The translations under genes were made by a program, and so were the position numbers. Below are positions 1 through 6,626 of a DNA stretch of 12,875 nt, one piece after another. The DNA comes from Lachnobacterium bovis (lineage in GTDB: Bacteria; Bacillota; Clostridia; Lachnospirales; Lachnospiraceae): assembly GCF_900111325.1 (NCBI RefSeq), contig NZ_FOGW01000036.1, forward strand, positions 1 to 12,875. The letters run 5' to 3'. The notes under the pieces are model-generated. The model saw only the letters and a list, made by a program, of their open reading frames with translations. It was not told the origin of the DNA and made no database searches. The first letter of the stretch is position 1. The number at the start of each line of letters is the position of its first letter.

Positions 1-14
1 CAAATTGAATAGAT

Positions 15-100
15 GCAGGGGTATCGAAGTGGTCATAACGAGGCGGTCTTGAAAACCGTTTGTCCGCAAGGGCACGTGGGTTCGAATCCCACCCCCTGCG
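15..100 (+). tRNA. tRNA-Ser (anticodon UGA)
   Basis: A complete cloverleaf can be drawn. The 7-bp acceptor stem is GCAGGGG (15-21) with CCCCTGC (93-99), and G100 is the discriminator base, as expected for serine. The anticodon stem is GCGGT/ACCGT (43-47/55-59) around loop CTTGAAA, which puts the anticodon TGA at 50-52. The T arm is GTGGG-TTCGAAT-CCCAC (76-92). A long variable arm lies between the anticodon and T arms, which marks a class II tRNA. The CCA end is not encoded, so it must be added after transcription. It should read UCA and, by wobble, other UCN codons. Its promoter is not evident in the 14 bases before it. Confidence 0.96.
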
Positions 101-107
101 TTTTATA

Positions 108-137
108 AACAATCAACATTTGTTGGTTGTTTTTTTT
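108..137 (+). terminator. Intrinsic terminator of the tRNA-Ser gene
   Basis: A 10-bp stem, AACAATCAAC with GTTGGTTGTT (one G-T pair), closes a four-base loop and runs straight into eight T residues. It lies seven bases after the tRNA and ends that transcript before it meets the converging rubrerythrin gene. Confidence 0.88.
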
Positions 138-149
138 ATAAAAAAATAT

Positions 150-200
150 AAAAAACTAGCAACACAATACTATATATTCTTAAGTATAATGCTGCCAGTT
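150..200 (-). terminator. Intrinsic terminator of the rubrerythrin gene
   Basis: Read on the minus strand, AACTGGCAGCA (200-190) pairs with TGTTGCTAGTT (164-154) over 11 bp with two G-T pairs, and six T residues follow at once (155-150). The loop holds a further small ATACT/AGTAT stem. It stands 64 bases after the rubrerythrin stop codon and beside, but not overlapping, the tRNA terminator. Confidence 0.75.
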
Positions 201-263
201 GTGTGTATAAAGTAAAATATAAATTAAGATTTAATAAAAATGGAGTTATATATAAAGCTTAAA

Positions 264-809
264 TTATTCTCCAAAATATCTCTTTAGTAAGCCTTCGAAG
301 GCTTTTCCGTGTCTTGCTTCATCTCTAGCCATTTCATGAACAGTATCATGGATAGCATCAAGATTGGCAGCTTTTGCACGTTTTGCTAAATCTGTTTTAC
401 CCATAGTAGCACCGTGCTCTGCTTCAACACGCATTTCAAGGTTTTTCTTAGTTGAATTAGTAACAACTTCTCCCAATAATTCTGCAAATTTTGCTGCATG
501 TTCAGCTTCTTCATAAGCAGCTTTCTCATAATACATACCAATTTCAGGATAACCTTCACGCATAGCTACACGAGCCATAGCTAAATACATTCCAACTTCA
601 GAACATTCTCCAGTGAAGTTTGAGCGTAAATCTTCAAGAATATCCTCACTCACACCCTCAGCAACGCCTACAACGTGCTCTGAAGCCCATGTACGATTTT
701 CTTCTTGTTTTACAAATTTTGAATCAGGTGCGTTACATACAGGACAGTTTTCTGGTGGAGTATCTCCCTCGTGAACATAACCACATACTGAACAAACCCA
801 TTTTGCCAT
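264..809 (-). CDS. Reverse rubrerythrin (NADH peroxidase-type, non-haem diiron)
   Basis: The 181-residue protein carries a rubredoxin-like iron site at its N-terminus (CSVC at 6-9, CPVC at 22-25). A ferritin-like four-helix diiron domain follows from about residue 50, with E69, the E101-xx-H104 pair and the E164-xx-H167 pair as likely iron ligands. In classical rubrerythrin the rubredoxin domain is at the C-terminus; the swapped order defines reverse rubrerythrin. In clostridia these cytoplasmic enzymes reduce hydrogen peroxide, and oxygen via partner proteins, with electrons from NADH. An AGGAGGT site lies just before the ATG. A Fur/PerR-like palindrome sits about 60 bases upstream of the start, so peroxide control is likely. 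The family call is very safe; the electron partner is not visible here. Confidence 0.95.
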   Translation of the reverse strand: MAKWVCSVCGYVHEGDTPPENCPVCNAPDSKFVKQEENRTWASEHVVGVAEGVSEDILEDLRSNFTGECSEVGMYLAMARVAMREGYPEIGMYYEKAAYEEAEHAAKFAELLGEVVTNSTKKNLEMRVEAEHGATMGKTDLAKRAKAANLDAIHDTVHEMARDEARHGKAFEGLLKRYFGE

Positions 810-867
810 AATTTTACCTCCTATGAAAATAAATTAGTGTAAAAATAAATTATATTAATGTATAATC

Positions 868-894
868 AAATAATAGTAATCATTACTATTATTT
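868..894 (-). promoter_or_regulatory. Fur/PerR-like operator in front of the rubrerythrin gene
   Basis: This is a perfect inverted repeat: AAATAATAGTAA, then TCA, then TTACTATTATTT. Its core TAGTAATCATTACTA fits the 7-1-7 layout of Fur-family boxes and matches the Bacillus PerR consensus TTATAATNATTATAA at 10 of 14 fixed positions. A TATAAT hexamer on the minus strand (854-849) lies just downstream, so the palindrome would cover the -35 region. PerR control of reverse rubrerythrin is known from clostridia; that this site binds PerR is inference. Confidence 0.65.
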
Positions 895-931
895 AAATAT
901 ATCACATAAAATTAAAAAATCAAGTAAAAGT

Positions 932-1489
932 TTAAAAATCTTCTAATGGATTTATTAAACTATATAAATAATGATCTTCCCATTTATTATGGAGAAGTAT
1001 ACATTTGCGATTAAGTCCTTCTCTATAGAATCCTAATTTTTCTAATAAATTAATAGAGGCTGTATTTTTTGGCATAACCTTGGCCTCTATACGATGTAAA
1101 TTGAGTTCATTAAACATTACATCATTTAGAAGTCGTAGTGCTTCTTGAGCGTATCCATTATGTTGATATTTGCTGGCAAATTTATAACCTACTTCACAGC
1201 TTTGATATATACTTTTTTCAATACGATGATAGCAGATTGTACCAATTATTGTGTTTGGATCATCTTTTAAAAAAACATAAAAACGTACAGCTTCTAGTTT
1301 TAATAAAAGTGAATGCTCCCATTTGAGAATTTTCTTTTGGTAAGAAACTGTATAAAAATTTGGCATGCGATCAGGTTCGTATTTTTCAAAAAGATATTTA
1401 TCATTTTTATAAAAATCAAGAACAGTCTTAGCTTCATCAGTCCTGCAAATTCTAAGGACTAATCTATCCGTTTCATATTGAAATAGCAT
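932..1489 (-). CDS. GNAT-family N-acetyltransferase (RimJ/RimL-like)
   Basis: The protein of about 186 residues has the GNAT fold as used by RimJ/RimL-type enzymes. It opens with the typical ETDRLVLR strand. A central GYKFASKYQHNGYAQEAL segment carries the acetyl-CoA pyrophosphate loop (Q-x-x-G-x-A), and a C-terminal segment runs HRIEAKVMPKNTASINLLEK and then LGF. Such enzymes move an acetyl group from acetyl-CoA to an amine: a protein N-terminus, an antibiotic or a small metabolite. The substrate cannot be told from sequence. I chose the ATG at 1489 because AAAGGA (1504-1499) stands nine bases before it. A TTG at 1498 would add three residues, but the ribosome site would almost touch it. The gene is divergent from tadA and upstream of rubrerythrin on the same strand. 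Confidence 0.87.
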   Translation of the reverse strand: MLFQYETDRLVLRICRTDEAKTVLDFYKNDKYLFEKYEPDRMPNFYTVSYQKKILKWEHSLLLKLEAVRFYVFLKDDPNTIIGTICYHRIEKSIYQSCEVGYKFASKYQHNGYAQEALRLLNDVMFNELNLHRIEAKVMPKNTASINLLEKLGFYREGLNRKCILLHNKWEDHYLYSLINPLEDF

Positions 1490-1630
1490 AGCAGTCAATC
1501 CTTTGCATTATTATAGTTTTATTTCAGAGTAATTCTTTGTATAATTATAATGTGTATATCGTATAAATTTGTTTTATAATAATATGATAATCAATTTAAT
1601 GAAAAAAGTCTATTAACAAGAGGAAGAATA

Positions 1631-2125
1631 ATGTATACAAGAGATGAAAAATATATGTCTGAGGCGATTAAACAAGCCAAAAAGGCACTAAAAATTAAAG
1701 AGGTTCCAATAGGCTGTGTTATAGTTCAAAATGACAGAATAATTGCAAGAGGATACAATAAAAGAAATTCTAAAGGATGTGTTTTAGAACATGCAGAAAT
1801 AAGCGCAATAAAAAAAGCCTGTAAAAAAACGGGTGACTGGCGATTGGAAGATTGTACAATGTATGTTACATTAGAACCGTGCCAGATGTGCGCTGGAGCA
1901 ATTGTTCAATCTAGATTAAATAAAGTTGTTATAGGATCTATGAATCCTAAGGCTGGATGTGCTGGATCTGTAATAAATTTATTGCAAATGAGTCAGTTTA
2001 ATCATCAGGTGGAAATTGAAAAAGGTGTTTTAGAAGAAAAATGTAGTTCAATGCTGACAGAGTTTTTTAAAGAGTTAAGAAAAATAAAAAAAGAAGCAAA
2101 AGCAAAAGAAAGAGCTTGTAAATAG
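1631..2125 (+). CDS. tadA: tRNA-specific adenosine deaminase TadA
   Basis: TadA deaminates the wobble adenosine of tRNA-Arg(ACG) to inosine so that it can read CGU, CGC and CGA. The cytidine-deaminase-fold zinc site is complete: HAE at 54-56 (H54 binds zinc, E56 is the proton shuttle) and PCQMC at 83-87 (C84 and C87 bind zinc). The stretches RLEDCTMYVTLEPC and the FNHQVE segment are typical of TadA rather than of free-nucleoside deaminases. The 164-residue length is normal, and the lysine-rich tail (about 150-164) is only weakly conserved in the family. AGAGGAAG precedes the ATG at good spacing. The SRP RNA promoter starts directly after its stop codon, so no terminator separates the two. Confidence 0.95.
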   Translation: MYTRDEKYMSEAIKQAKKALKIKEVPIGCVIVQNDRIIARGYNKRNSKGCVLEHAEISAIKKACKKTGDWRLEDCTMYVTLEPCQMCAGAIVQSRLNKVVIGSMNPKAGCAGSVINLLQMSQFNHQVEIEKGVLEEKCSSMLTEFFKELRKIKKEAKAKERACK

Positions 2126-2155
2126 TTGACAATAAGCAAGTAAATATATTATAAT
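2126..2155 (+). promoter_or_regulatory. Promoter of the SRP RNA gene
   Basis: A consensus TTGACA (2126-2131) and a consensus TATAAT (2150-2155) are separated by 18 bases. Transcription should begin near 2161-2163, which is where the outer SRP RNA stem starts. The -35 box begins on the base after the tadA stop codon. Confidence 0.88.
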
Positions 2156-2161
2156 TAATAT

Positions 2162-2424
2162 CCGAGCAGCCGGGGTGTTAGCGGTACCTTGAACCAACAA
2201 TCCGCTATAGTTGGGGTGATGCTTCACAGAGGGTTTTGTATGTTAGAGACGCCCTCTATAAGTGGCGATGAAGCTTGGGTCTTACGCAATAGAAATCCAT
2301 GAACCTGGTCAGGGCAGGAATGCAGCAGCCATAAGTGGAACCTTTTATGTGTCGTGAGGGTGCCTGGGCAGAGCTAACTGTAGAGGTAACGTTCTGGTGT
2401 GCAGATTCGAAGTGAAGCGCTCGT
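2162..2424 (+). ncRNA. ffs: Signal recognition particle RNA, large bacterial type
   Basis: This is the RNA scaffold of the signal recognition particle, which with Ffh delivers membrane and secreted proteins to the translocon. The ends pair (CGAGC 2163-2167 with GCTCG 2419-2423), and seven T residues follow as terminator. The conserved domain IV hairpin, which binds Ffh, is present near 2300-2335: AACCTGGTCAGG, a GGAA loop, then GCAGCAGCC. At about 263 bases it is the long form with an Alu-like 5' domain found in Bacillus and Clostridium, not the 4.5S form. The Alu-domain region (2168-2280, with GGGGTG and GGTACC elements) agrees. The exact mature ends are not fixed by sequence. Confidence 0.93.
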
Positions 2425-2502
2425 TTTTTTGATACATAATTGTATATAGATATTTAGAAATTAATTGTTCAGCATTACACATGTATAGAAATGAGGATAA
2501 AA

Positions 2503-3369
2503 ATGATACAAGATATTGAACCACATTTTTTTGATAATCAGTATTCACAAGTTGAACCACAAGATAATAGTTTAATTTTGTTCTTTAATAGTAACCGTTT
2601 GGCAATTCGCGAAAAAACTCCAGATGAATCAATAAATAAAATCACGATTGAATTTCCACAATATAAAAGTGTAAAAAATTACATAGAGTCATATACTTAT
2701 TTATTTGCGATAGATGGCATATCATATTTTAGAGTATATGTAGAAGATGATAAAATAGAGACATTAAAAAGTATAGGTTTAGTATTTAAAAATCGACATT
2801 ATTTTCGTATGACTGCTCCAAAAGAGAGCGCTTTTGCATCACTTACCGCTTTACATTTAAACGGGTGGTATGAAATTAATAGGTTTTGTGGAAAATGTGG
2901 TCACAAAATGGTTCATGACTCAAATTTAAGGATGGTAAAATGTACAAAATGTGGAAATGAAGTTTTTCCAAAGATTGCTCCTGCGGTAATTGTTGCGATT
3001 GTAGATAATAATAGAATATTATTGACAAAATACAGAGGTCGACAATATAAGAATTATGCACTTGTTGCTGGTTTTAATGAAATAGGAGAAAGCTTAGAAG
3101 AGACTGTTAAGAGAGAAGTAAAGGAAGAAGTTGGTTTAAAAGTTAAAAATATTCAATATTATAAATCGCAACCATGGGGAATGGCTGATAATATATTAGC
3201 TGGCTTTATATGTGAACTAGATGGCTCGGACAATATTATAAGAGATGAAAATGAATTATCAGTAGCAGAATGGGTTAATATTGAAACAATCAATGCTGAC
3301 GAAATAGATACCATAAGTTTGACGATGGATATGATAAAACACATTGTTCTAGCTAAAAAAGGTGTTTAA
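2503..3369 (+). CDS. nudC: NAD+ diphosphatase (NudC-type Nudix hydrolase)
   Basis: NudC splits NAD(H) into NMN(H) and AMP, and in several bacteria also removes NAD caps from RNA. The order is as expected: an N-terminal domain to about residue 125, a four-cysteine zinc ribbon (CGKC at 129-132, CTKC at 147-150), and the Nudix domain. The Nudix box is complete at about 190-212: G, five residues, E, seven residues, then REVKEEVGL. It is followed by SQPW at 222-225, the mark of the NudC subfamily. After SQPW it reads GMADN instead of the proline/phenylalanine run of E. coli. I start at 2503 because TGAGG precedes that ATG by six bases; the ATG at 2491 has no site before it. Confidence 0.93.
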   Translation: MIQDIEPHFFDNQYSQVEPQDNSLILFFNSNRLAIREKTPDESINKITIEFPQYKSVKNYIESYTYLFAIDGISYFRVYVEDDKIETLKSIGLVFKNRHYFRMTAPKESAFASLTALHLNGWYEINRFCGKCGHKMVHDSNLRMVKCTKCGNEVFPKIAPAVIVAIVDNNRILLTKYRGRQYKNYALVAGFNEIGESLEETVKREVKEEVGLKVKNIQYYKSQPWGMADNILAGFICELDGSDNIIRDENELSVAEWVNIETINADEIDTISLTMDMIKHIVLAKKGV

Positions 3370-3397
3370 ACGACGTATAGTCATTTATAAAAAAACA

Positions 3398-3431
3398 TTG
3401 ACAATATAGAATGTAAAATATACTATTTTAC
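3398..3431 (+). promoter_or_regulatory. Promoter with overlapping palindromic operator, Rrf2-family gene
   Basis: TTGACA (3398-3403) is followed after 17 bases by TACTAT (3421-3426). A perfect inverted repeat, GTAAAATA-TAC-TATTTTAC (3413-3431), covers the -10 box. A regulator gene with a palindrome on its own -10 suggests negative autoregulation, as in other Rrf2 proteins; binding itself is inference. Confidence 0.7.
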
Positions 3432-3451
3432 TATGAAATGGAGGAATTAAG

Positions 3452-3877
3452 ATGAAAATATCTACAAAAGGAAGATATGCACTTAGACTTATGGTTGATT
3501 TAGCGGTTCATTCAGATGGACATCCAATTAGTCTAAAAGACGTTGCAAAGAGACAAAATATATCAGATAAATACCTTGAACAAATTATATCTACACTTAA
3601 TAAAGCAGGCTGTGTACGTAGTATAAGGGGAGCTCAGGGTGGATATTTGTTAAACGTTGATCCAAAAGAGTGTAAAGTAGGTACAATATTTCGAATAACA
3701 GAAGGTTCTTTAGCACCGGTATCATGTATTGAAGATGATGAATTGGTATGTGAAAGAGCAGATAAATGTGTTACTTCGTTTGTTTATATGAAAATTAATG
3801 AGGCTGTAACGAATGTTGTTGATAATATTACGCTTCAAGATTTAGTAGATAAATATTTTGAAAAAATGAACAAATAG
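3452..3877 (+). CDS. Rrf2-family transcriptional regulator (IscR/CymR-like)
   Basis: The 141-residue protein begins MKISTKGRYALRLMVDLA, the standard Rrf2 opening, and has a winged-helix domain with the GAQGGYLL wing near residues 60-67. Downstream it carries C92, C100 and C106 (spacing C-x7-C-x5-C). IscR binds its Fe-S cluster with three cysteines in the same part of the protein, at C-x5-C-x5-C. CymR, the cysteine-metabolism repressor, lacks such a set. The cysteines therefore favour an Fe-S-sensing protein, although the first gap is two residues longer. It stands 94 bases before mnmA, and Rrf2 genes in clostridia often head sulfur-transfer operons. GGAGG precedes the ATG at good distance. 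Confidence 0.9.
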   Translation: MKISTKGRYALRLMVDLAVHSDGHPISLKDVAKRQNISDKYLEQIISTLNKAGCVRSIRGAQGGYLLNVDPKECKVGTIFRITEGSLAPVSCIEDDELVCERADKCVTSFVYMKINEAVTNVVDNITLQDLVDKYFEKMNK

Positions 3878-3971
3878 ATTATAAAAATAGTGTTAAAAGC
3901 CTACTTAATTGGGTTGAAAATTATATAATTGTACAAATACGAGATTACAGATAGATCGAGAGGAAATAAGA

Positions 3972-5042
3972 GTGAATAAAAAAGTAATAGTAGGATTATC
4001 AGGTGGAGTTGATTCATCAGTAACTGCATATCTTTTGAAGCAACAAGGTTATGAAGTTATTGGAATGACAATGCAGACATGGGATGATTCTAAAAATGAT
4101 ATTTTATCTCAAAGTTCAGATGAGCTAATTATAAAGGATGCCAAAAGAGTTGCTAAAGCATTGGGAATAGAACATCATGTACTAGATTTCCACGAGGAAT
4201 TCCGTAAAGAGGTAATTAATTATTTTATTGATGAGTATAAAAATGCAAGAACGCCTAACCCTTGTGTCGTATGTAATAGAGCTATAAAATGGAAAGCGTT
4301 GTTTACAGCGGCAGAAAAATTTGGTGCTGATTATGTTGCAACTGGACATTATGCTAAGATTGAAAAGTTAGAAAATGGTAGATATGTAATTATGAATTCC
4401 AAAACAGCGCAAAAAGATCAGACTTATGCTCTTTACAATTTGACACAAGAACAATTGGCAAAGACATTATTACCAGTTGGTAAGTACGAAAAAACAAGAA
4501 TCAGAGAAATTGCAGAAGAAGCAAAAATTCCTGTTGCGAATAAAAAAGATAGTCAGGATATTTGCTTTATAAAAGATGGTGATTATGCAAGTTTTATCGA
4601 AAGAGAAACTAAACAATCTTTTGAAAAAGGAAAATTTGTAGATATTTATGGTAATGTGTTAGGAGAACACAAAGGAATAATTCATTATACAATAGGACAA
4701 AGAAAGGGCCTTGGTATTACAGCAGCAACTCCTTTGTTTGTTAAAGAAATTAGACCAGAAACAAATGAGGTTGTTGTATGTCAATCGGATGATTTGTTTT
4801 CTAAAGTGTGCTATGTAGAGAATGTTAATTTTATGGCGATACCTAAATTGGAAGGACCATATAGTACAGTTGGAAAAATTAGATATTCACATAAAGGTTC
4901 TGAGTGTGTAATAGAGCCAGTGACAGAAACAAAAATCAAGTGTACCTTCAATGAGCCACAGCGAGCATTTACTCCAGGACAGTCAGCTGTATTTTATGAA
5001 GATGGTCATGTTTTGTGCGGCGGAACTATTGTGTTACGATAG
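3972..5042 (+). CDS. mnmA: tRNA-specific 2-thiouridylase MnmA
   Basis: MnmA makes 2-thiouridine at position 34 of tRNAs for Lys, Glu and Gln, using ATP and persulfide sulfur handed on from a cysteine desulfurase. The PP-loop SGGVDSS is at 10-16. PNPCVVCN holds C98, which aligns with the disulfide cysteine of E. coli MnmA. DSQDICF holds C198, the likely persulfide-bearing cysteine. TGHYAK (124-129) and KDQTYALYNL (148-157) are also typical, and a C-terminal beta-barrel domain follows. The 356-residue length is normal. It starts with GTG, with GAGAGGAA about eight bases upstream. No cysteine desulfurase gene lies beside it. It ends at a strong terminator. Confidence 0.96.
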   Translation: MNKKVIVGLSGGVDSSVTAYLLKQQGYEVIGMTMQTWDDSKNDILSQSSDELIIKDAKRVAKALGIEHHVLDFHEEFRKEVINYFIDEYKNARTPNPCVVCNRAIKWKALFTAAEKFGADYVATGHYAKIEKLENGRYVIMNSKTAQKDQTYALYNLTQEQLAKTLLPVGKYEKTRIREIAEEAKIPVANKKDSQDICFIKDGDYASFIERETKQSFEKGKFVDIYGNVLGEHKGIIHYTIGQRKGLGITAATPLFVKEIRPETNEVVVCQSDDLFSKVCYVENVNFMAIPKLEGPYSTVGKIRYSHKGSECVIEPVTETKIKCTFNEPQRAFTPGQSAVFYEDGHVLCGGTIVLR

Positions 5043-5070
5043 TTTAAAATGAAATATATAATATATGATA

Positions 5071-5125
5071 AAAACAATATCTAAAATTGTAGGAACAAAA
5101 AGAACAATTATAGATATTGTTTTTT
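5071..5125 (+). terminator. Intrinsic terminator after mnmA
   Basis: AAAACAATATCTA (5071-5083) pairs perfectly with TAGATATTGTTTT (5111-5123). After one A-A mismatch, an inner AATTGT/ACAATT stem continues. A run of six T residues ends the hairpin. It closes the mnmA transcript 28 bases after the stop codon. Confidence 0.85.
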
Positions 5126-5383
5126 CATTACTGAAAATATAAATAATTATATCAAGATTTTATTCTTACAATATTAATATTAAATATAGAATTAATAAAA
5201 TTAAAATAGGTATTGAATATCTGAAGATTCAATAAAAATTAAATTATAAAATTATTTTTTAAATACATAAAGACATATCTGCTAACAAAAATTTCACAAA
5301 AAATAATATGATTATTCAAATATAGATATTATAATGTAAATAGTAAAAAAATAAATAAAAAAGGAAGACGTAGAAGGAAAAAT
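5126..5383 (+). other. AT-rich intergenic region upstream of the alarmone synthetase gene
   Basis: This stretch of about 260 bases is nearly all A and T and holds no credible reading frame. A TATAAT at 5330-5335 is a likely -10 box for the downstream gene, but no good -35 stands 16-18 bases before it. A short hairpin, ATTGAAT (5212-5218) with ATTCAAT (5227-5233), has no T-run behind it. Nothing else stands out. Confidence 0.5.
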
Positions 5384-6238
5384 ATGGATGAAATTTTAAA
5401 TCAAGTAAAAGAAAAATGGATTAAAGAAAACCTTTTATCGGATAAAGTATTAGAAACAATCAATGCAAATATTATGCCAATAGAGAGATTTATGGCGTAT
5501 TATAGATGTGCAATAATGGAGGTTGAAACAAAATTTAAAGTTTTAAATGAACAATTTTCACTTCAGTATGATAGAAATCCGATAGAATCTATAAAGACTA
5601 GAGTAAAATCAGTTGAAGGAATAATAAAAAAAATAACTAAAAAGAATATACCATTATCGTTAGAGGCAATTGAAGAAAATATTACTGATATTGCAGGAGT
5701 AAGAGTTATATGTTCTTTTCCTGAGGATATATATTATCTTGCAGATTGTTTATTACAGCAGGATGATATAACACTTATAAAAAAGAAAGATTATATAAAA
5801 AATCCAAAACCTAGCGGTTATAGAAGTTTACATTTGATAGTGGAAGTTCCTATCTTTTTAGAAAATCAAAAAAGACCAATGAAGGTTGAAGTTCAATTAA
5901 GAACCATTGCAATGGATTTTTGGGCTAGTTTAGAACATAAATTGCAATATAAAAAAGATATTCCAGCAAGTGAAGTAGAATATCTTTCTAAGGAATTAGA
6001 AGAATGTGCAAGTATTAGTGCTAGTTTAGATGAACGAATGGAAAAAATAAGAAATAGAATGAATAACTTCGCAAAAGAAGTTGATGAAACAGATAATGAT
6101 TATAAAAAAGTATTTGCTGCATTGATTAGAGAAAATTCGAATAAAAACGGAGGAATAATTAATAACTCACAAAATTTAGCACAGGACTATCGAAATATGT
6201 TAACATATAATAAAGAAAATTATTTATTAGAAGATTAA
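5384..6238 (+). CDS. Small alarmone synthetase, GTP pyrophosphokinase (RelQ/YjbM-like)
   Basis: This is a single-domain RelA/SpoT synthetase that transfers pyrophosphate from ATP to GDP or GTP to make (p)ppGpp. The synthetase motifs run in order: ITDIAGVRV (100-108), KDYI (135-138), SGYRSLH (144-150), VEVQLRT with catalytic E169, and FWASLEHKLQYK (179-190). There is no hydrolase HD domain and no TGS or ACT domain, so it is a small synthetase. The motif wording is closest to RelQ/YjbM. At 284 residues it is longer than the usual ~210, with about 40 extra residues in front and a longer charged helical tail. AAGGA precedes the ATG. The carD-like gene downstream has its own promoter. Confidence 0.93.
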   Translation: MDEILNQVKEKWIKENLLSDKVLETINANIMPIERFMAYYRCAIMEVETKFKVLNEQFSLQYDRNPIESIKTRVKSVEGIIKKITKKNIPLSLEAIEENITDIAGVRVICSFPEDIYYLADCLLQQDDITLIKKKDYIKNPKPSGYRSLHLIVEVPIFLENQKRPMKVEVQLRTIAMDFWASLEHKLQYKKDIPASEVEYLSKELEECASISASLDERMEKIRNRMNNFAKEVDETDNDYKKVFAALIRENSNKNGGIINNSQNLAQDYRNMLTYNKENYLLED

Positions 6239-6253
6239 TTGTAGGCGTAGATT

Positions 6254-6282
6254 TTGACAAAATATCTTTTTTTGGCTAAGAT
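6254..6282 (+). promoter_or_regulatory. Promoter of the carD-like gene cluster
   Basis: TTGACA (6254-6259), a 17-base spacer and TAAGAT (6277-6282) make a near-consensus sigma-A promoter 36 bases before the carD-like start. The same -35, spacer length and -10 occur in rRNA promoter P2 at 12614-12642. Confidence 0.78.
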
Positions 6283-6317
6283 AAGTTTTACGGTAATTTA
6301 GAAGTGGAGATGAAATT

Positions 6318-6626
6318 ATGTTTCAAAAAAAGCAATATATATATAGTGAAACTCAAGGAGTGTGTCAGGTAGATAATATAGTATCGTTAAAAACCAAAAA
6401 ACGAGCACCGATACAGTATTATGTTTTAAAACCTGTATACGAACCTCAGACTATATCTTACATACCGGTGGAGGGGCACAAAGTTGAATTAAAAGAGCTT
6501 TTTACACCTGAAGAAGCTAGAGAATTAGAGAATTCAGAATTAGCAAAAAAAGATGTTAAAGTTCAAGATGCTATTGATTTCGTCCTACAAAGAGAGAAGG
6601 GGAAAGATGGCGCAAGGAATAAATAA
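6318..6626 (+). CDS. CarD/CdnL-like RNA polymerase-interacting protein
   Basis: The 102-residue protein resembles the N-terminal RNA polymerase-interacting domain shared by CarD, CdnL and the transcription-repair factor Mfd. A short beta-barrel starts KKQYIYSETQGVCQVDNI and leads to YYVLKPVY (34-41) and ISYIPVE (46-52), matching the family pattern of a glycine turn, YYVL and a V-P-V strand. After it come about 50 mostly helical, charged residues. Actinobacterial and myxobacterial CarD have a longer C-terminal DNA-binding domain, which seems shortened here. Such proteins bind the polymerase beta subunit and affect open-complex stability, often at rRNA promoters. GTGGAGAT precedes the ATG. The next gene overlaps its end by 20 bases. 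Confidence 0.8.
   Translation: MFQKKQYIYSETQGVCQVDNIVSLKTKKRAPIQYYVLKPVYEPQTISYIPVEGHKVELKELFTPEEARELENSELAKKDVKVQDAIDFVLQREKGKDGARNK

Noticed and set aside
1517..1600. Promoters for the divergent GNAT and tadA genes
   Set aside because: Several TATAAT hexamers are present on both strands, but none has a fair -35 at 16-18 bases, so no single call can be supported.
2345..2560. Minus-strand reading frame over the SRP RNA and nudC start
   Set aside because: It overlaps the highly structured SRP RNA and has no ribosome site or family resemblance.
3901..3929. Promoter for mnmA separate from the Rrf2 gene
   Set aside because: A TATAAT occurs at 3924-3929, but the matching -35 position reads CTACTT; too weak to list.
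6553..6606. Longer start for the 75-residue protein
   Set aside because: The ATG at 6553 has no ribosome site, lies deep in the carD-like gene and adds an unlikely MLKFKMLLISSYKERRGK head.
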